Shown: positions 28,620 to 37,992 of the stretch, piece by piece
How positions within the stretch are numbered: position 1 is the first letter of the stretch
Layout of the letters: each line of letters starts with the position of its first letter
From: Aquimarina megaterium XH134
GTDB taxonomy: Bacteria; Bacteroidota; Bacteroidia; Flavobacteriales; Flavobacteriaceae
DNA length: 64,000 nucleotides
Reading direction: 5' to 3'
Assembly (NCBI RefSeq): GCF_000520975.1
Contig: NZ_JACB01000035.1
Coordinates: 81,054-145,053 of the forward strand
The notes under the pieces: model-generated
Database searches by the model: none
Seen by the model: the letters and a program-made list of their open reading frames with translations, nothing else
What the model was told of the DNA's origin: nothing
Translations under genes and position numbers: made by a program

Positions 28620-29153
28620 TTAATGATCTCTAATTGGTAACATATTAGAAGTATCGACAGGAAAACTATCGTATTTGTTATAAAGTTTTAAATATTTTTC
28701 TGGGTCAATAGTGTCACTGTTAAGCGTTTCATATAATCCTCTAAAAAAACCTTCTCTTTTTTGTGAAGGATTAAAAAGTAGGGTAAGCCGAACTTCTTCG
28801 TCGGTGTCATTTTGAAATCCGTGTGGGGTAAATCTAGGAGCATATGCTACGGTACCGGGGGCAATCAGATGTTTATCGCCTTTAGTTCCTGTAAAAAGAG
28901 TGAGTATTCCCTTATTTACTATAAAGATTTCATCCATAAATCTATGATAATGTAACTTGGCACCAATGGCTCGAGGTGCTAAAACTATTTCATATACCCC
29001 TAGTTGGTTATTCGATAATTCACTGGTTAGTTTAAAAGTAAAAGAAATGCCATTCATAGTAAATGCTTCTCCTTCATTGGGTAGGATTAGTACTTCTTTA
29101 TTTTCTAGCGTATCATTAAAAAAATCTTCTTTCATTGTATATAAATTTGTCAT
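28620..29153 (-). CDS. Cupin domain protein
   Basis: 177 residues with a single cupin barrel. The first metal motif is present as AKLHYHRFMDEIFIVNKG (two His and a Glu), and the second as GTVAYAPRFTPHGFQND (His). A metal-dependent enzyme or small-molecule sensor role is possible; no specific function can be read. It is 37 bp downstream of the ECF41-like sigma factor, same strand. ECF41 factors are usually next to small oxidoreductase-like genes, so this may be its target. Confidence 0.8.
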   Translation of the reverse strand: MTNLYTMKEDFFNDTLENKEVLILPNEGEAFTMNGISFTFKLTSELSNNQLGVYEIVLAPRAIGAKLHYHRFMDEIFIVNKGILTLFTGTKGDKHLIAPGTVAYAPRFTPHGFQNDTDEEVRLTLLFNPSQKREGFFRGLYETLNSDTIDPEKYLKLYNKYDSFPVDTSNMLPIRDH

Positions 29154-29190
29154 TTACCTATATGACAAATCACAATATGAAAACGTGACA

Positions 29191-30046
29191 CTAACGCATC
29201 TTTTTTGCAATATTTTTAAGTTTTTCTGGATCAACCACAGAGCTGATTTTATAAATTTTTTGATCTTGATTAATTGAAAACACCTGACAAGATGATAATA
29301 GATTATTGTCAAAATATGCAATTGCAGGTTGGTGATTAACTCTAATATATCTAATGTTTTGCCGCAATTGAAATTTATTAAAAACTTCAAGAATCAGCTG
29401 GATACAGTTCTGTTTTCCGCGGGTAAAATTTCTAAGAACCTTAATTTTATCACCACCATCAGCAATCATGGTAATATCATTGGCAAAAAGTTGCTCTAAC
29501 TTTTTGATATCTCTTTCTCGTATTGCAGTACTGTAATTATTAAGATATTCTTCTGTTTTTTTTGTTTGTAAAGGTTAGATTCTTTTGACTGGGTTTTTTT
29601 AATTTAATCTTAGCTCGACTCAATAATTTTCTCGAATTCTCAGGAGTGCTAGAAAGAACTTCGGCAATATCATTATGAGAATAATTAAATGCTTCTTTTA
29701 GCACAAAAACAGCTCTTTCTTTTACAGTTAATTGATCTAATAAAATCAATAATGAGTACGAAACGATATCTTTTAAGTATAAATCATTATCAGCAGTATC
29801 GGTAGCAATAGGTTCTGGAAGAGAACTATTTTCTGAAACAAATTTTTTCTGTCGATTTTTTTTATTGATCGAAGTATTAATAACCGATTTGATCAAGTAT
29901 GCTTTAGGGTTATCTATGTTTTTGTTTTGAAGCGAAATAAAAGTGTTTAAAGTATCCTGAATAGCATCTTTTGCATCGTCGGTAGATCCAAGAATGTTAT
30001 AGGCAAATGGAAATAAAAACTCCTGATATGTGTTGAAATCAAACAT
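29191..30046 (-). pseudogene. ECF41-like sigma factor, split by a +1 A frameshift
   Basis: ECF sigma factor with a C-terminal SnoaL-like domain. The first frame (30046 to 29540) holds sigma-2 (AYNILGSTDDAKDAIQDT), an LPEP motif at residues 76-79 that matches the ECF41 linker, and sigma-4 (LTVKERAVFVLKEAFNYSHNDIAEVL). The frame then shifts at a run of eight A (plus-strand T run 29556-29563). The rest continues in the next frame through the typical EEYLNNYSTAIRERDIKKLE linker and the ECF41-like DGG segment (MIADGGDK) to 29191. Seven A would restore one reading frame of about 285 residues. It could be a true mutation, a homopolymer sequencing error, or slippage. Confidence 0.85.
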
Positions 30047-30218
30047 TGATTTTTTAATGTATGAATAAATATGTTTCTTTAATATATAAATGTATTATTA
30101 TATGATGACAACTAAAAGATCAAAAATGTGACAAAAAAGACCATAATTTTACTTTTTGGTGAAATTTACATGCTATCAAAGTTTGATAGCTTTAATGGTT
30201 TACAATTACTACAATACT

Positions 30219-31016
30219 ATGATTATTAAAAGTGAACTTGCTGATTTATCCTTACAACACTTGATAAAAGAATATTATTACTTTTCAAAGAAAATGGATA
30301 CAGCGGTTAAGTATGTGCCAGTGATCGATGATTGTTGTTATGATTTTGTTTTCTTTAAAGAATGTAATAGTGTGCTAACGTATGGAGAGAAACAATCCAC
30401 TCTTCCCATCTCTTTTAAAGTATTTACTATTCATGATCTTTCCCCTCCTTATACGCTAAAATTTGAAGTATCTCTTACTTTTTTTACAATTAAAGTACAA
30501 CCGTGGGCAAATGCACATTTTTTTTCATACTTAGATACTTCTGGAATTATTGACCTAAGTATTGAAAAAACGGGCATATTAGGAGTACGAGAGCAATTAT
30601 TTAATGATGTGCCAATAAGTGACATGTGTACTATAGCAAGTGATTTTATAAAAGGCCAAAACCTTATACTTAGTTCTTCGGCTCTTTTTGTAAAAGAGGT
30701 TTGTGAGTATATATACAGTGTAAAAGGAATGACATCGGTAAATCTATTGAGTGAAAAATATAAAAAAACCCGTCAATATTTAAATAGAATCTTTAAACAA
30801 GAAGTACTTTATAGTTTGAAGAAGTTTATCATTACAGTACGAATTATGGATTTGGTTAAATTTAGAATTAAGAACAAACATATTTCTATGACCGAACTGT
30901 GTTATACATATGATTATTTTGATCAATCACATTTTAATCGGGATTTTAAGAAAGTATGCGGTGTAACACCTATGCAATTCTTTAATGATCTACCAGAATT
31001 TTTATTCCGTCATTAG
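30219..31016 (+). CDS. AraC family transcriptional regulator
   Basis: About 265 residues. The C-terminal third carries the AraC double helix-turn-helix, ending in the diagnostic CYTYDYFDQSHFNRDFKKVCGVTPMQF. The N-terminal part is an AraC-like effector region with no motif I can name. The frame is open to a TTG at 30156, but ATGs at 30195 and 30219 are better starts; I chose 30219 (MIIKSELADLSLQ). It is divergent from the sigma factor and lies upstream of the beta-lactamase-like hydrolase, which may be its target. Confidence 0.88.
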   Translation: MIIKSELADLSLQHLIKEYYYFSKKMDTAVKYVPVIDDCCYDFVFFKECNSVLTYGEKQSTLPISFKVFTIHDLSPPYTLKFEVSLTFFTIKVQPWANAHFFSYLDTSGIIDLSIEKTGILGVREQLFNDVPISDMCTIASDFIKGQNLILSSSALFVKEVCEYIYSVKGMTSVNLLSEKYKKTRQYLNRIFKQEVLYSLKKFIITVRIMDLVKFRIKNKHISMTELCYTYDYFDQSHFNRDFKKVCGVTPMQFFNDLPEFLFRH

Positions 31017-31079
31017 ACAAGGTTCCATTTTTACAATTTTTAATACGCCAATTGTATTTGCTTTGCAATAAAAAAGAAA

Positions 31080-32411
31080 ATGACTCGTATTTTATTAAAA
31101 CTGTTAGTATTAGCCATATTTTTAGTAGCATGTTCTAAAAATAAAGAAACAAAAATTTCAAAAGTTAATCATGAAAACAAGCCCAATGATTCGCTATTTC
31201 TAAAAAGTGATACGTATTTAACAAAGCTTACCGAGTTAAAGAAATTTAATGGAGTGGTATTACTTAAGAAGGGTGAGAAAACTGTTTTACGAAAAGCATA
31301 TAATATCTCTTTGGATACGTTGTCTAAATTATATGTAAATGTAGAAAGCCAATTTGATCTTCGTTCTGTTTCTAAATTATTTGCCAAAGTAAGTATACTT
31401 CAGCTAGAAAGCGAAGGTAAAATTAATCGTAACGATACCATTGGTAAATATTTGCCCGGTTTTCCTAATGCAGGGCGTATAACTATTCAACATCTTATGG
31501 ATAATAGTTCGGGTTTACCCAGAGAATTTGATAGTTCAATATCTAATACATTAGAACTTTCTCCAGATGAAATAGTAACTCTGGCTTCAAAGGAAAAATT
31601 AGAGTTTGAGCCGGGTTCTGAGATGCGATATTCTAATGTAGGTTTTCAGTTGTTATACTATATTATAGGCAAAACCAATAAAAGTTCGTATTCTTTATTT
31701 TTGAAAGAAAATTTTTTCAAACCGTTAAGAATGAAGAGCTCAGGTGGTAATTTTGATGCAGATCTTAGGCATTTAAAAAGTTATGCCTATGGACATTATG
31801 TTGATGATGAAAAAAACATTAAAAGTGTCGATTCTTTTTTACAGGATGAAGTAAGAATGGGTAATTTACATTCGTCTGTTGATGATTTGACTCAATTTCT
31901 TACTGCCTTAAACAAAGAAGATCATGCCTCGTTGATTCATGATCATAGTATTTCGCATGCAGGAGGTACAAAAGGTAAACGAGCTTATATTCATAGAAAT
32001 TTTTCGCAAGATTATAGTATTGTTTTCTTAACAAACTATGATGAAATTCCTTTTGAGCAATTGGTAAGTGATTTAGAAAAGATACTTGAGGGCAAGAAGG
32101 TAAAAATGCCAAAAGCAGTACTTCGTAAATCGATCAACCTTTCTCCTCTTGTGCTTAAAAAGTATGAAGGAACTTATGATTTTGTTGATGCCGGACATCT
32201 TTTAATTACCCTTAAAGTAGAAAGAGATAGTTTGTTTTTGTATCAGAAAGGACAAAATAATGGAGTACTCTATCCAGAAAGCGAAACTATGTTTTTTGGC
32301 GATAAGACTTCTGAGGAATCAATAAAATTTGTGGAAAACGAATCAGGAAATTATTACATTTTGATGGATTTTCAGGGAGTACAGTGGGAAGGTGTAAAGG
32401 TCAATAAATAA
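31080..32411 (+). CDS. Class C beta-lactamase-like serine hydrolase, lipoprotein
   Basis: 443 residues with a lipoprotein signal (VACSK, Cys18). The serine hydrolase triad motifs are SVSK (Ser96 to Lys99), YSN near residue 185 (MRYSNVGF) and HAGG near residue 301, replacing the KTG-type motif. The C-terminal 100 residues form an extra beta domain like that of other family members. Such proteins act as esterases, peptidases or beta-lactamases in the periplasm. The substrate is unknown, and resistance should not be assumed from this family. It follows the AraC gene by 63 bp. Confidence 0.9.
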   Translation: MTRILLKLLVLAIFLVACSKNKETKISKVNHENKPNDSLFLKSDTYLTKLTELKKFNGVVLLKKGEKTVLRKAYNISLDTLSKLYVNVESQFDLRSVSKLFAKVSILQLESEGKINRNDTIGKYLPGFPNAGRITIQHLMDNSSGLPREFDSSISNTLELSPDEIVTLASKEKLEFEPGSEMRYSNVGFQLLYYIIGKTNKSSYSLFLKENFFKPLRMKSSGGNFDADLRHLKSYAYGHYVDDEKNIKSVDSFLQDEVRMGNLHSSVDDLTQFLTALNKEDHASLIHDHSISHAGGTKGKRAYIHRNFSQDYSIVFLTNYDEIPFEQLVSDLEKILEGKKVKMPKAVLRKSINLSPLVLKKYEGTYDFVDAGHLLITLKVERDSLFLYQKGQNNGVLYPESETMFFGDKTSEESIKFVENESGNYYILMDFQGVQWEGVKVNK

Positions 32412-32415
32412 ACTT

Positions 32416-33000
32416 TTAACATCCATCCTGATTTACTACTACAAATACTTCAAAACCAATAGTGTTTGATATGATATCATCCTTCAGGTTAACAAGAAAA
32501 TTTTTGGATTTATAGTTGATTTTCCATAATGTTCTATCGATTACAAATTTAGATTTCATCAGCACTTGGTTATTAATGTTTTCAATAGTAGATTGATACT
32601 GTATTATGTGCCTTATACCATTGATGGTTAGATATGCAATTATATCCAAATTTGTAGCATTTATATACCGGGTATTAATAATTTCTAATTTAGCAATTGA
32701 ATGTTTTTTAACATTAAAAAAATCTTCACTCTTCAAATGGGTGATCAACATTTCATTATATTGATCACCTATATTGATAATAGAATTCATATCAATTTCA
32801 AATTCCCCTCCTGTAATAAGAATACCTTTTCTACGTATAACACCGTTTTTAAATTTTACTGTTCCATTATGTGTATTCAAATTTAGAAGATCAGAACCTT
32901 GCCAATTAATAATACTTTTACCAGTATCTATTCTTAACTCTTGTTGCGCGTAAGCTGTAGGAATTAAAAAAAATATGACTACTATAATTATTTTTTTCAT
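32416..33000 (-). CDS. YceI family protein
   Basis: 194 residues with a signal peptide ending near AYAQ. The body is the YceI lipocalin-like barrel: IDTGKSIINWQG, NGTVKFKNGVI, GGEFEIDMNSI, HLKSEDFFNVKKHSIAKLEI, LTINGIRHIIQY and FVIDRTLWKINY. This family binds isoprenoid-type or amphiphilic molecules in the periplasm. It is convergent with the serine hydrolase, with stop codons 4 bp apart. Confidence 0.9.
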   Translation of the reverse strand: MKKIIIVVIFFLIPTAYAQQELRIDTGKSIINWQGSDLLNLNTHNGTVKFKNGVIRRKGILITGGEFEIDMNSIINIGDQYNEMLITHLKSEDFFNVKKHSIAKLEIINTRYINATNLDIIAYLTINGIRHIIQYQSTIENINNQVLMKSKFVIDRTLWKINYKSKNFLVNLKDDIISNTIGFEVFVVVNQDGC

Positions 33001-33145
33001 AGCTGATGTTTTTTTGTAAAACTAAAACAGATGCTGGGTAACCGATGAAAAAAAATGTAAAAGAAGTGTCAAAAAATGTAAATTTTTATTCAACATACTT
33101 CTTTACATCTTAGCATTGTAATCGCTATGCTTATAGAATATGTAT

Positions 33146-33535
33146 TTAGCCATAATTTACAATAAAAGGAATATCGTAATTGTTATGATACGAATTTGAA
33201 AATTGATTTTTTTGATTAGAATAGAGTGTGTATTTTCCTTCTTTAGATAACTTATTTTTTGGGCAAACAAACATCCACTTTAAATCAAAAAAATGTTGCT
33301 GTGTTAAATTTACAGACCCAGAAAATACAGTATAGCAACAACAAGATGTCGATAAGCGGTTTTTCCACTCGATAAAAAAGGATAGATGAATAAAATCTGT
33401 CTCTTTTAGTGTAATCGAAGAGAAGTAATGTCTTATTTTTTCTGTACGAAACTCTATTTCTATACAGCCCGAAATCAAATCAGGATCATTGTCATCAATT
33501 TTTAAATCTAATGAAACCTTTTCTTTAATATTCAT
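33146..33535 (-). CDS. Hypothetical protein
   Basis: 129 residues, no family recognised. The protein is acidic and aromatic in its first half (NIKEKVSLDLKIDDND) and has a run of three Cys near residue 65 (STSCCCYTVF). No signal peptide or membrane helix is visible. It lies upstream of the YceI gene on the same strand and may share its transcript, with a 145-bp spacer. Confidence 0.55.
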   Translation of the reverse strand: MNIKEKVSLDLKIDDNDPDLISGCIEIEFRTEKIRHYFSSITLKETDFIHLSFFIEWKNRLSTSCCCYTVFSGSVNLTQQHFFDLKWMFVCPKNKLSKEGKYTLYSNQKNQFSNSYHNNYDIPFIVNYG

Positions 33536-34321
33536 TATAGTTGAGGATGTTTTACGGCCTTAGTATATCAGAATCTTTATATGTTCTTTAGGCCAATAAA
33601 ATTGTGTTGAGGTATATTTTTCTTGTTTAAAAAAGTTATTTGTTAATTTATTATAACTAAAGAATAAGTGCTATAAATATAAAATCTGGTATCTATCATT
33701 TTTTAGGTTTTAAAAGTTAATTGAAGACTAAAATATAAAGATCAAGATGATTTGTATTGCACTTTTGTGCTACTATTGTTTCACATTTATTGATAACGTA
33801 ATTATTTTGCGGTTTTTTAGTAACAACAACTTAATGATTATTTTGTAAGAAAAGACTTCGTGTGTTTGTAGGTTAAAGCCTATATCAGATTTGCGTGAAT
33901 TCTGTAATACTTTATGCTGATCACCTCAAAAAGAGATTAGTTTTTAGAGTTGAAATCAAGATTTTATAGCAATAAATAGAATATAACTAATGGTGAATAT
34001 GGAACAATTAATAGTAAATATGGGATAATCTCTAATTCTATTATATCTTTGTTTTGTACTACATATATAGGTTTATAATTTTGAGTTTTGAAACAGGAAT
34101 ACTTATAACCCTTTATCAATTTCAAAAAATCAAAACTAATCTCGTTATGTAAGGGGAAGCCTGTTTTTTATTTCTGAAACTTGCTAATGTATTGAAATAT
34201 AGTAGTTAATATTGATGTGAACTTACTTTTTTTAATATGAATGAATTATGGTTAGTTAGGTCTCGTTAAACAAGATGAAGATATAAACTAAGAACACTTT
34301 TTAAATAACTCAAAATAAGAA
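33536..34321. other. AT-rich intergenic region, no gene seen
   Basis: About 790 bp on both strands with only short frames broken by stops. One 33-codon frame (about 33750-33850) is rich in Cys and Phe but has no ribosome-binding or conservation evidence. It separates the YceI/hypothetical pair from the orphan ParB-like gene and probably contains the promoter of the latter. Confidence 0.5.
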
Positions 34322-35197
34322 ATGAACAAAGAGAATATTAGAGTTTTAAAAGAATTAGAAGAGTTTATTGTACCATTATCTAAAGAAGAATTTAAACAAC
34401 TAAAAGAAAATATTCTTTTAGAAGGGTGTAAAGAAGCATTATCGGTTTGGGAGCGAGAAGATGATTTAGTATTAATAGATGGACATAATCGGTATAAAAT
34501 TTGCCAAGAAAACGAGATAGATTATAGAATAAGCAAGTTTTCTTTTTCTTCGATAGAAGAAGTGAAGTCGTGGATGATAAACCATCAACTAGGACGCAGA
34601 AATCTTAACCCCGATCAATTGAGTTATTATAGAGGACTTAAATATCTAAGTGTCAAGAAAAAAAAAGGAGGGTATGCTAATATTCTTTCGAAGGGTCAAA
34701 TTGAACCTTCAACATCAAAAATACTCGCAGAACAATATAAAGTAAGTGAAAGTACTATCAAAAGAGATTCTAGGTTTGCCAAAGCTATTGACCTTATTGG
34801 GATAACCAATAATAAGCTTAAAAACCAGATATTGTCGGGAGAAATAAAAATTAAGAAATCAGATTTATATACTTTACTTAAGGTAAAAGGAATAGAAGAC
34901 TGGGTTATCATTAACGAATCTGATTTGAGACATAAAATAAAAGTTTCGCAAGAAGACGTCTTGCAAAATATAGAAAACAAATTAGATGAATTAGATAATA
35001 ATGAAAAAGGAAATATCGAATTTGTTAAAGGAGTAGATCCCTTATTTTTACCAAAAAATGATAGGCTTAAATTAATAAAAGGAAGGATTATATCTGCAAT
35101 TAATATGGCAATTGATAAAAAAGATATAAATGCTATTCAGGAATTAAAAACCCTTATAGAAAAATTAGAAACCGAAATACTTACAGATATAGATTAA
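34322..35197 (+). CDS. Orphan ParB-like domain protein
   Basis: 291 residues. The N-terminal 100 residues resemble a ParB/Srx-type domain (LSKEEFKQLKENILLEG, then LIDGHNRYKICQEN with the nucleotide-binding GHNRY motif, and a QLGRRNLNPDQLSYYRG segment as in ParB-like nucleases). A central helix-turn-helix follows (AEQYKVSESTIKRDSRFAKAIDL), then a helical C-terminus. No parA or parS-like repeats are nearby. DNA binding is likely, but a role in partitioning is not supported. Long AT-rich spacers flank it. Confidence 0.7.
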   Translation: MNKENIRVLKELEEFIVPLSKEEFKQLKENILLEGCKEALSVWEREDDLVLIDGHNRYKICQENEIDYRISKFSFSSIEEVKSWMINHQLGRRNLNPDQLSYYRGLKYLSVKKKKGGYANILSKGQIEPSTSKILAEQYKVSESTIKRDSRFAKAIDLIGITNNKLKNQILSGEIKIKKSDLYTLLKVKGIEDWVIINESDLRHKIKVSQEDVLQNIENKLDELDNNEKGNIEFVKGVDPLFLPKNDRLKLIKGRIISAINMAIDKKDINAIQELKTLIEKLETEILTDID

Positions 35198-36093
35198 AAT
35201 ATTTTTGTAAGCTGTTATACTATTATAATAGAAAACGAGTTATATTCTGGTAGCAGTCGCAAAAGCGCCAAGAGAATTTTTTATAGTTAAAAATTAGACT
35301 ATATTTATATCCGAAATGACAGATAAATACATCATATTGAGTTATAAAATATAACATATTTGATTAAAAATATACCCGTTTTGTTATCGGATACTAATCA
35401 CTAATTAGAAAAATAAAAATCACTAAATATACTCTTGTATACTGATTTTTATAAAAGTTAGATTCAAAAAAGACGGCCTTGATAAGACGATCTTATAAGA
35501 TATGCAACGTTTTAATATTTAATAAATATTGATTTAGATATATACTCATGCTTTCAATAAAGATGAGTTCAGTACATAAAATTATAGTATGTATACTAAA
35601 AAATGTATGGTGTTTGGACAATAGCAGAGGCTTTCTGTTATTAGATTAAATAGTTTAGGAATAAGGTTGCTTTTTTTTATGAAGAAGAGACAACATTTTA
35701 TCGTTTTGATTTAATTCGAATCGTACGGCTAATGTATGAATTGCAGAAAATATAAAACTGCAATCAAGAATTACATTTTAAAAAATAACATTGGTGATAC
35801 TAGATAGTATTTGGTAGTACCAGGAAATAGTAAATATTCCTGAAAATAGCGAAACCACAAAACTCTATTTACAGGAGAAGAAGTCTTTGTTATTATAAAA
35901 GAAACTTAAGAAGGATTAGCTATCGTTAAAAAATGATTGCAGAAGGAGAGTATATGGATAAACCTAACTGGTTAGGATAGTAATATCCTTTCTGTATAGA
36001 GTTTTATATATACCATAATGAACACAGATTAAAATAATTTATGATGAGAAAAATCGACACGTAAAATAGAAAATTAATTCTTAAAACCTTATT
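35198..36093. other. AT-rich spacer with interrupted coding remnants
   Basis: About 900 bp before the isonitrile cluster. No continuous gene is visible. Short stretches read like protein before stops or frame changes interrupt them, for example a frame ending near 35754 (FYRFDLIRIVRLMYELQKI) next to an eight-T run, and another near 35866-35900 (LFTGEEVFVIIKET). These look like decayed coding sequence. The last part should also contain the promoter of the isnA-like gene. Confidence 0.35.
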
Positions 36094-37113
36094 ATGAAAA
36101 TTTTAGATAATGAACTAAGTAAATCTTACACATCATTTAGTCATTCTGACCAAGTTACAGATCAAGCGAGAAATATTTTAACCAAAGTCATGCAATTTCG
36201 ACGAATGATGATATCCGAAGATAGCTGTGATTCACCCGCTTGCCTAAGTTGTCATAAACCACACTTGGATAAAGTTTCTATGGCTATTAAGCAAAAAAAG
36301 AAAATTAGATTTGTCTTACCGGCATTTCCTGGTAAATCTCCTAATCCGGCAAAAGTTTTAGGATATCTTCCCGACATGGCAGAAAAGCAGGCTCTTACAT
36401 TTTTAAATGATCTCTGCCAACAAATTCAAAGTATTTACGAACCAGGAGCAGAGTTAATTATATGTTCAGATGGTAGAGTTTTTAGCGATATTGTAGGAAT
36501 CTCTGAAAAGCATGTAACTTCTTATCAAATTGAAATTGATCGCCTTATCGAAGAGTTAAACCTTAAAGCGCTTTCTACTTTTAATCTCGATGATATAGAT
36601 ATTAACAGTGATTTTGATCAAGCTCGTTATGAACTTGTAAAAAAATATGGACAAGACCTGGATAGTTTAAAAGATAAAGTGAAAAAAGGAGGAACAGGGT
36701 CGAACAATGCAGAAGAAAAAGAAGCTAATCGCATGTACCGAGGGCTTACACGCTTTCTTGTTGAAGATTTAATGTTTCCTGGACAAACAAGATCTAAAAG
36801 CTCAATCCAAAAAGAATGTAAAGTAAAAGCCTATCAGGCGATTATAAGAAGTAATGCCTGGACCGATTTGATTGCAGAAAAATTTCCAGAAGCAATACGT
36901 CTATCGATACACCCTCAGATCTGCGGTTCTAAGAAAATTGGAATTCAACTTCTTGGAAGAGAAACATGGATGACACCCTGGCACGGGGTTGCTGTACAAA
37001 CTGGAAACGAATTTATACTTATGAAGCACCGGGAAGTTAAAAAGTTAAATGCAAAATTAGTTCAGGACGAAAACGGACACTCTAGCCACTACGAGTTAAT
37101 GCCTCAAAATTAA
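36094..37113 (+). CDS. Isonitrile synthase, PvcA/IsnA (DIT1) family
   Basis: 339 residues of the DIT1/PvcA family (PF05141), which replaces the amino group of Tyr or Trp with an isonitrile using ribulose-5-phosphate as the carbon source. Family features visible are FVLPAFPGKSPNPAKVLGYLPD, LNDLCQQIQSIYEPGAELIICSDGRVFSDIVG, and a C-terminal RLSIHPQ segment with TPWHGVAV. A short Cys-rich segment (CDSPACLSCHK) lies near residue 50. It is the first gene of the cluster, 45 bp before the PvcB-like oxygenase gene. Tyr versus Trp cannot be decided from sequence. Confidence 0.88.
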   Translation: MKILDNELSKSYTSFSHSDQVTDQARNILTKVMQFRRMMISEDSCDSPACLSCHKPHLDKVSMAIKQKKKIRFVLPAFPGKSPNPAKVLGYLPDMAEKQALTFLNDLCQQIQSIYEPGAELIICSDGRVFSDIVGISEKHVTSYQIEIDRLIEELNLKALSTFNLDDIDINSDFDQARYELVKKYGQDLDSLKDKVKKGGTGSNNAEEKEANRMYRGLTRFLVEDLMFPGQTRSKSSIQKECKVKAYQAIIRSNAWTDLIAEKFPEAIRLSIHPQICGSKKIGIQLLGRETWMTPWHGVAVQTGNEFILMKHREVKKLNAKLVQDENGHSSHYELMPQN

Positions 37114-37158
37114 GGCGTAGAATGCTAATGTAGAATAACAAAGTTAAAAGAGTAAAAT

Positions 37159-37992
37159 ATGAATTTTAGAACCACAAAATTAAATCCATTTGGTTTATTA
37201 ATTGAACCGATTAACGGAAAGGAAGATATTCGGGATTTAGATATAAACGAATTGAGAAGTGTGCTATCAAATGAACATCTAATTGCTTTGAGAGGATTTC
37301 GAAGCTTTGACAGCGCCGAAGATTTCTCTGACTATTGTGAAAAATTTGGAGAAATTTGTTTGTGGCCTTTCGGAAAAGTTCTGGAACTTGTTGTTCAGGA
37401 TAATCCCGAAGACCATATTTTCGACAATACTTATATCCCTCTTCATTGGGATGGTATGTATCGTGAACAAGTACCTGAAACGCAAGTGTTTCATTGTGTA
37501 AGTTCACCCGGAATTGATAATGGAGGAGGCACAACTTTTACCAATACAAAAATGATTTTAGAAGAAATCTCAGAAAATACTAAAGAATCTTGGAGTAAAG
37601 TAAGTTGTGTGTATTCACGAAAAATGGAGTTTTATGATAGCAAAACGATTGCTCCGCTTCTTAATAAACACCAAGAAAAAGAATACTCTGTAATTCGCTA
37701 TTGCGAACCTCCAAATCATAGCGACGAATCGTTTGTTAATCATCCTGGCTTTGAAGTCGAGGGGATTCCAGAACAAGAAGTTGGAGATTTTCTTCAAAAC
37801 CTTAATAAAACGCTCTACGCTCCAGAATATCTCTATACACATCGGTGGGAAACTGGAGATATTGTATTTTCTGATAATAGCACTTTATTACATGGTCGCG
37901 AACCTTTTACCAAAGGCGCTCCCAGACACCTTAGGAGAGTACAATTACTAGGGAAAACTCCAGATAATCCACATCTTATATATACAAAATGA
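37159..37992 (+). CDS. Fe(II)/2-oxoglutarate oxygenase, PvcB/IsnB-like (TauD family)
   Basis: 277 residues with the TauD/TfdA double-stranded beta-helix. The iron ligands are HWD (in IPLHWDGMYR, near residue 95) and a distal His in DNSTLLHGREPF; an Arg-rich HLRRVQL supplies the 2-oxoglutarate contact. Next to an isonitrile synthase this is the PvcB/IsnB position. The partner desaturates or oxidatively decarboxylates the isonitrile amino acid, giving a vinyl isonitrile or an alpha,beta-unsaturated acid. The stop codon overlaps the start of the next gene by 4 bp. Confidence 0.9.
   Translation: MNFRTTKLNPFGLLIEPINGKEDIRDLDINELRSVLSNEHLIALRGFRSFDSAEDFSDYCEKFGEICLWPFGKVLELVVQDNPEDHIFDNTYIPLHWDGMYREQVPETQVFHCVSSPGIDNGGGTTFTNTKMILEEISENTKESWSKVSCVYSRKMEFYDSKTIAPLLNKHQEKEYSVIRYCEPPNHSDESFVNHPGFEVEGIPEQEVGDFLQNLNKTLYAPEYLYTHRWETGDIVFSDNSTLLHGREPFTKGAPRHLRRVQLLGKTPDNPHLIYTK

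Noticed and set aside
29154..29390. Separate 78-residue minus-strand ORF near the cupin gene
   Set aside because: It is an out-of-frame shadow of the SnoaL half of the split sigma factor.
34322..35197. Plasmid partition system
   Set aside because: A ParB-like gene alone without parA or parS-like repeats does not support it.
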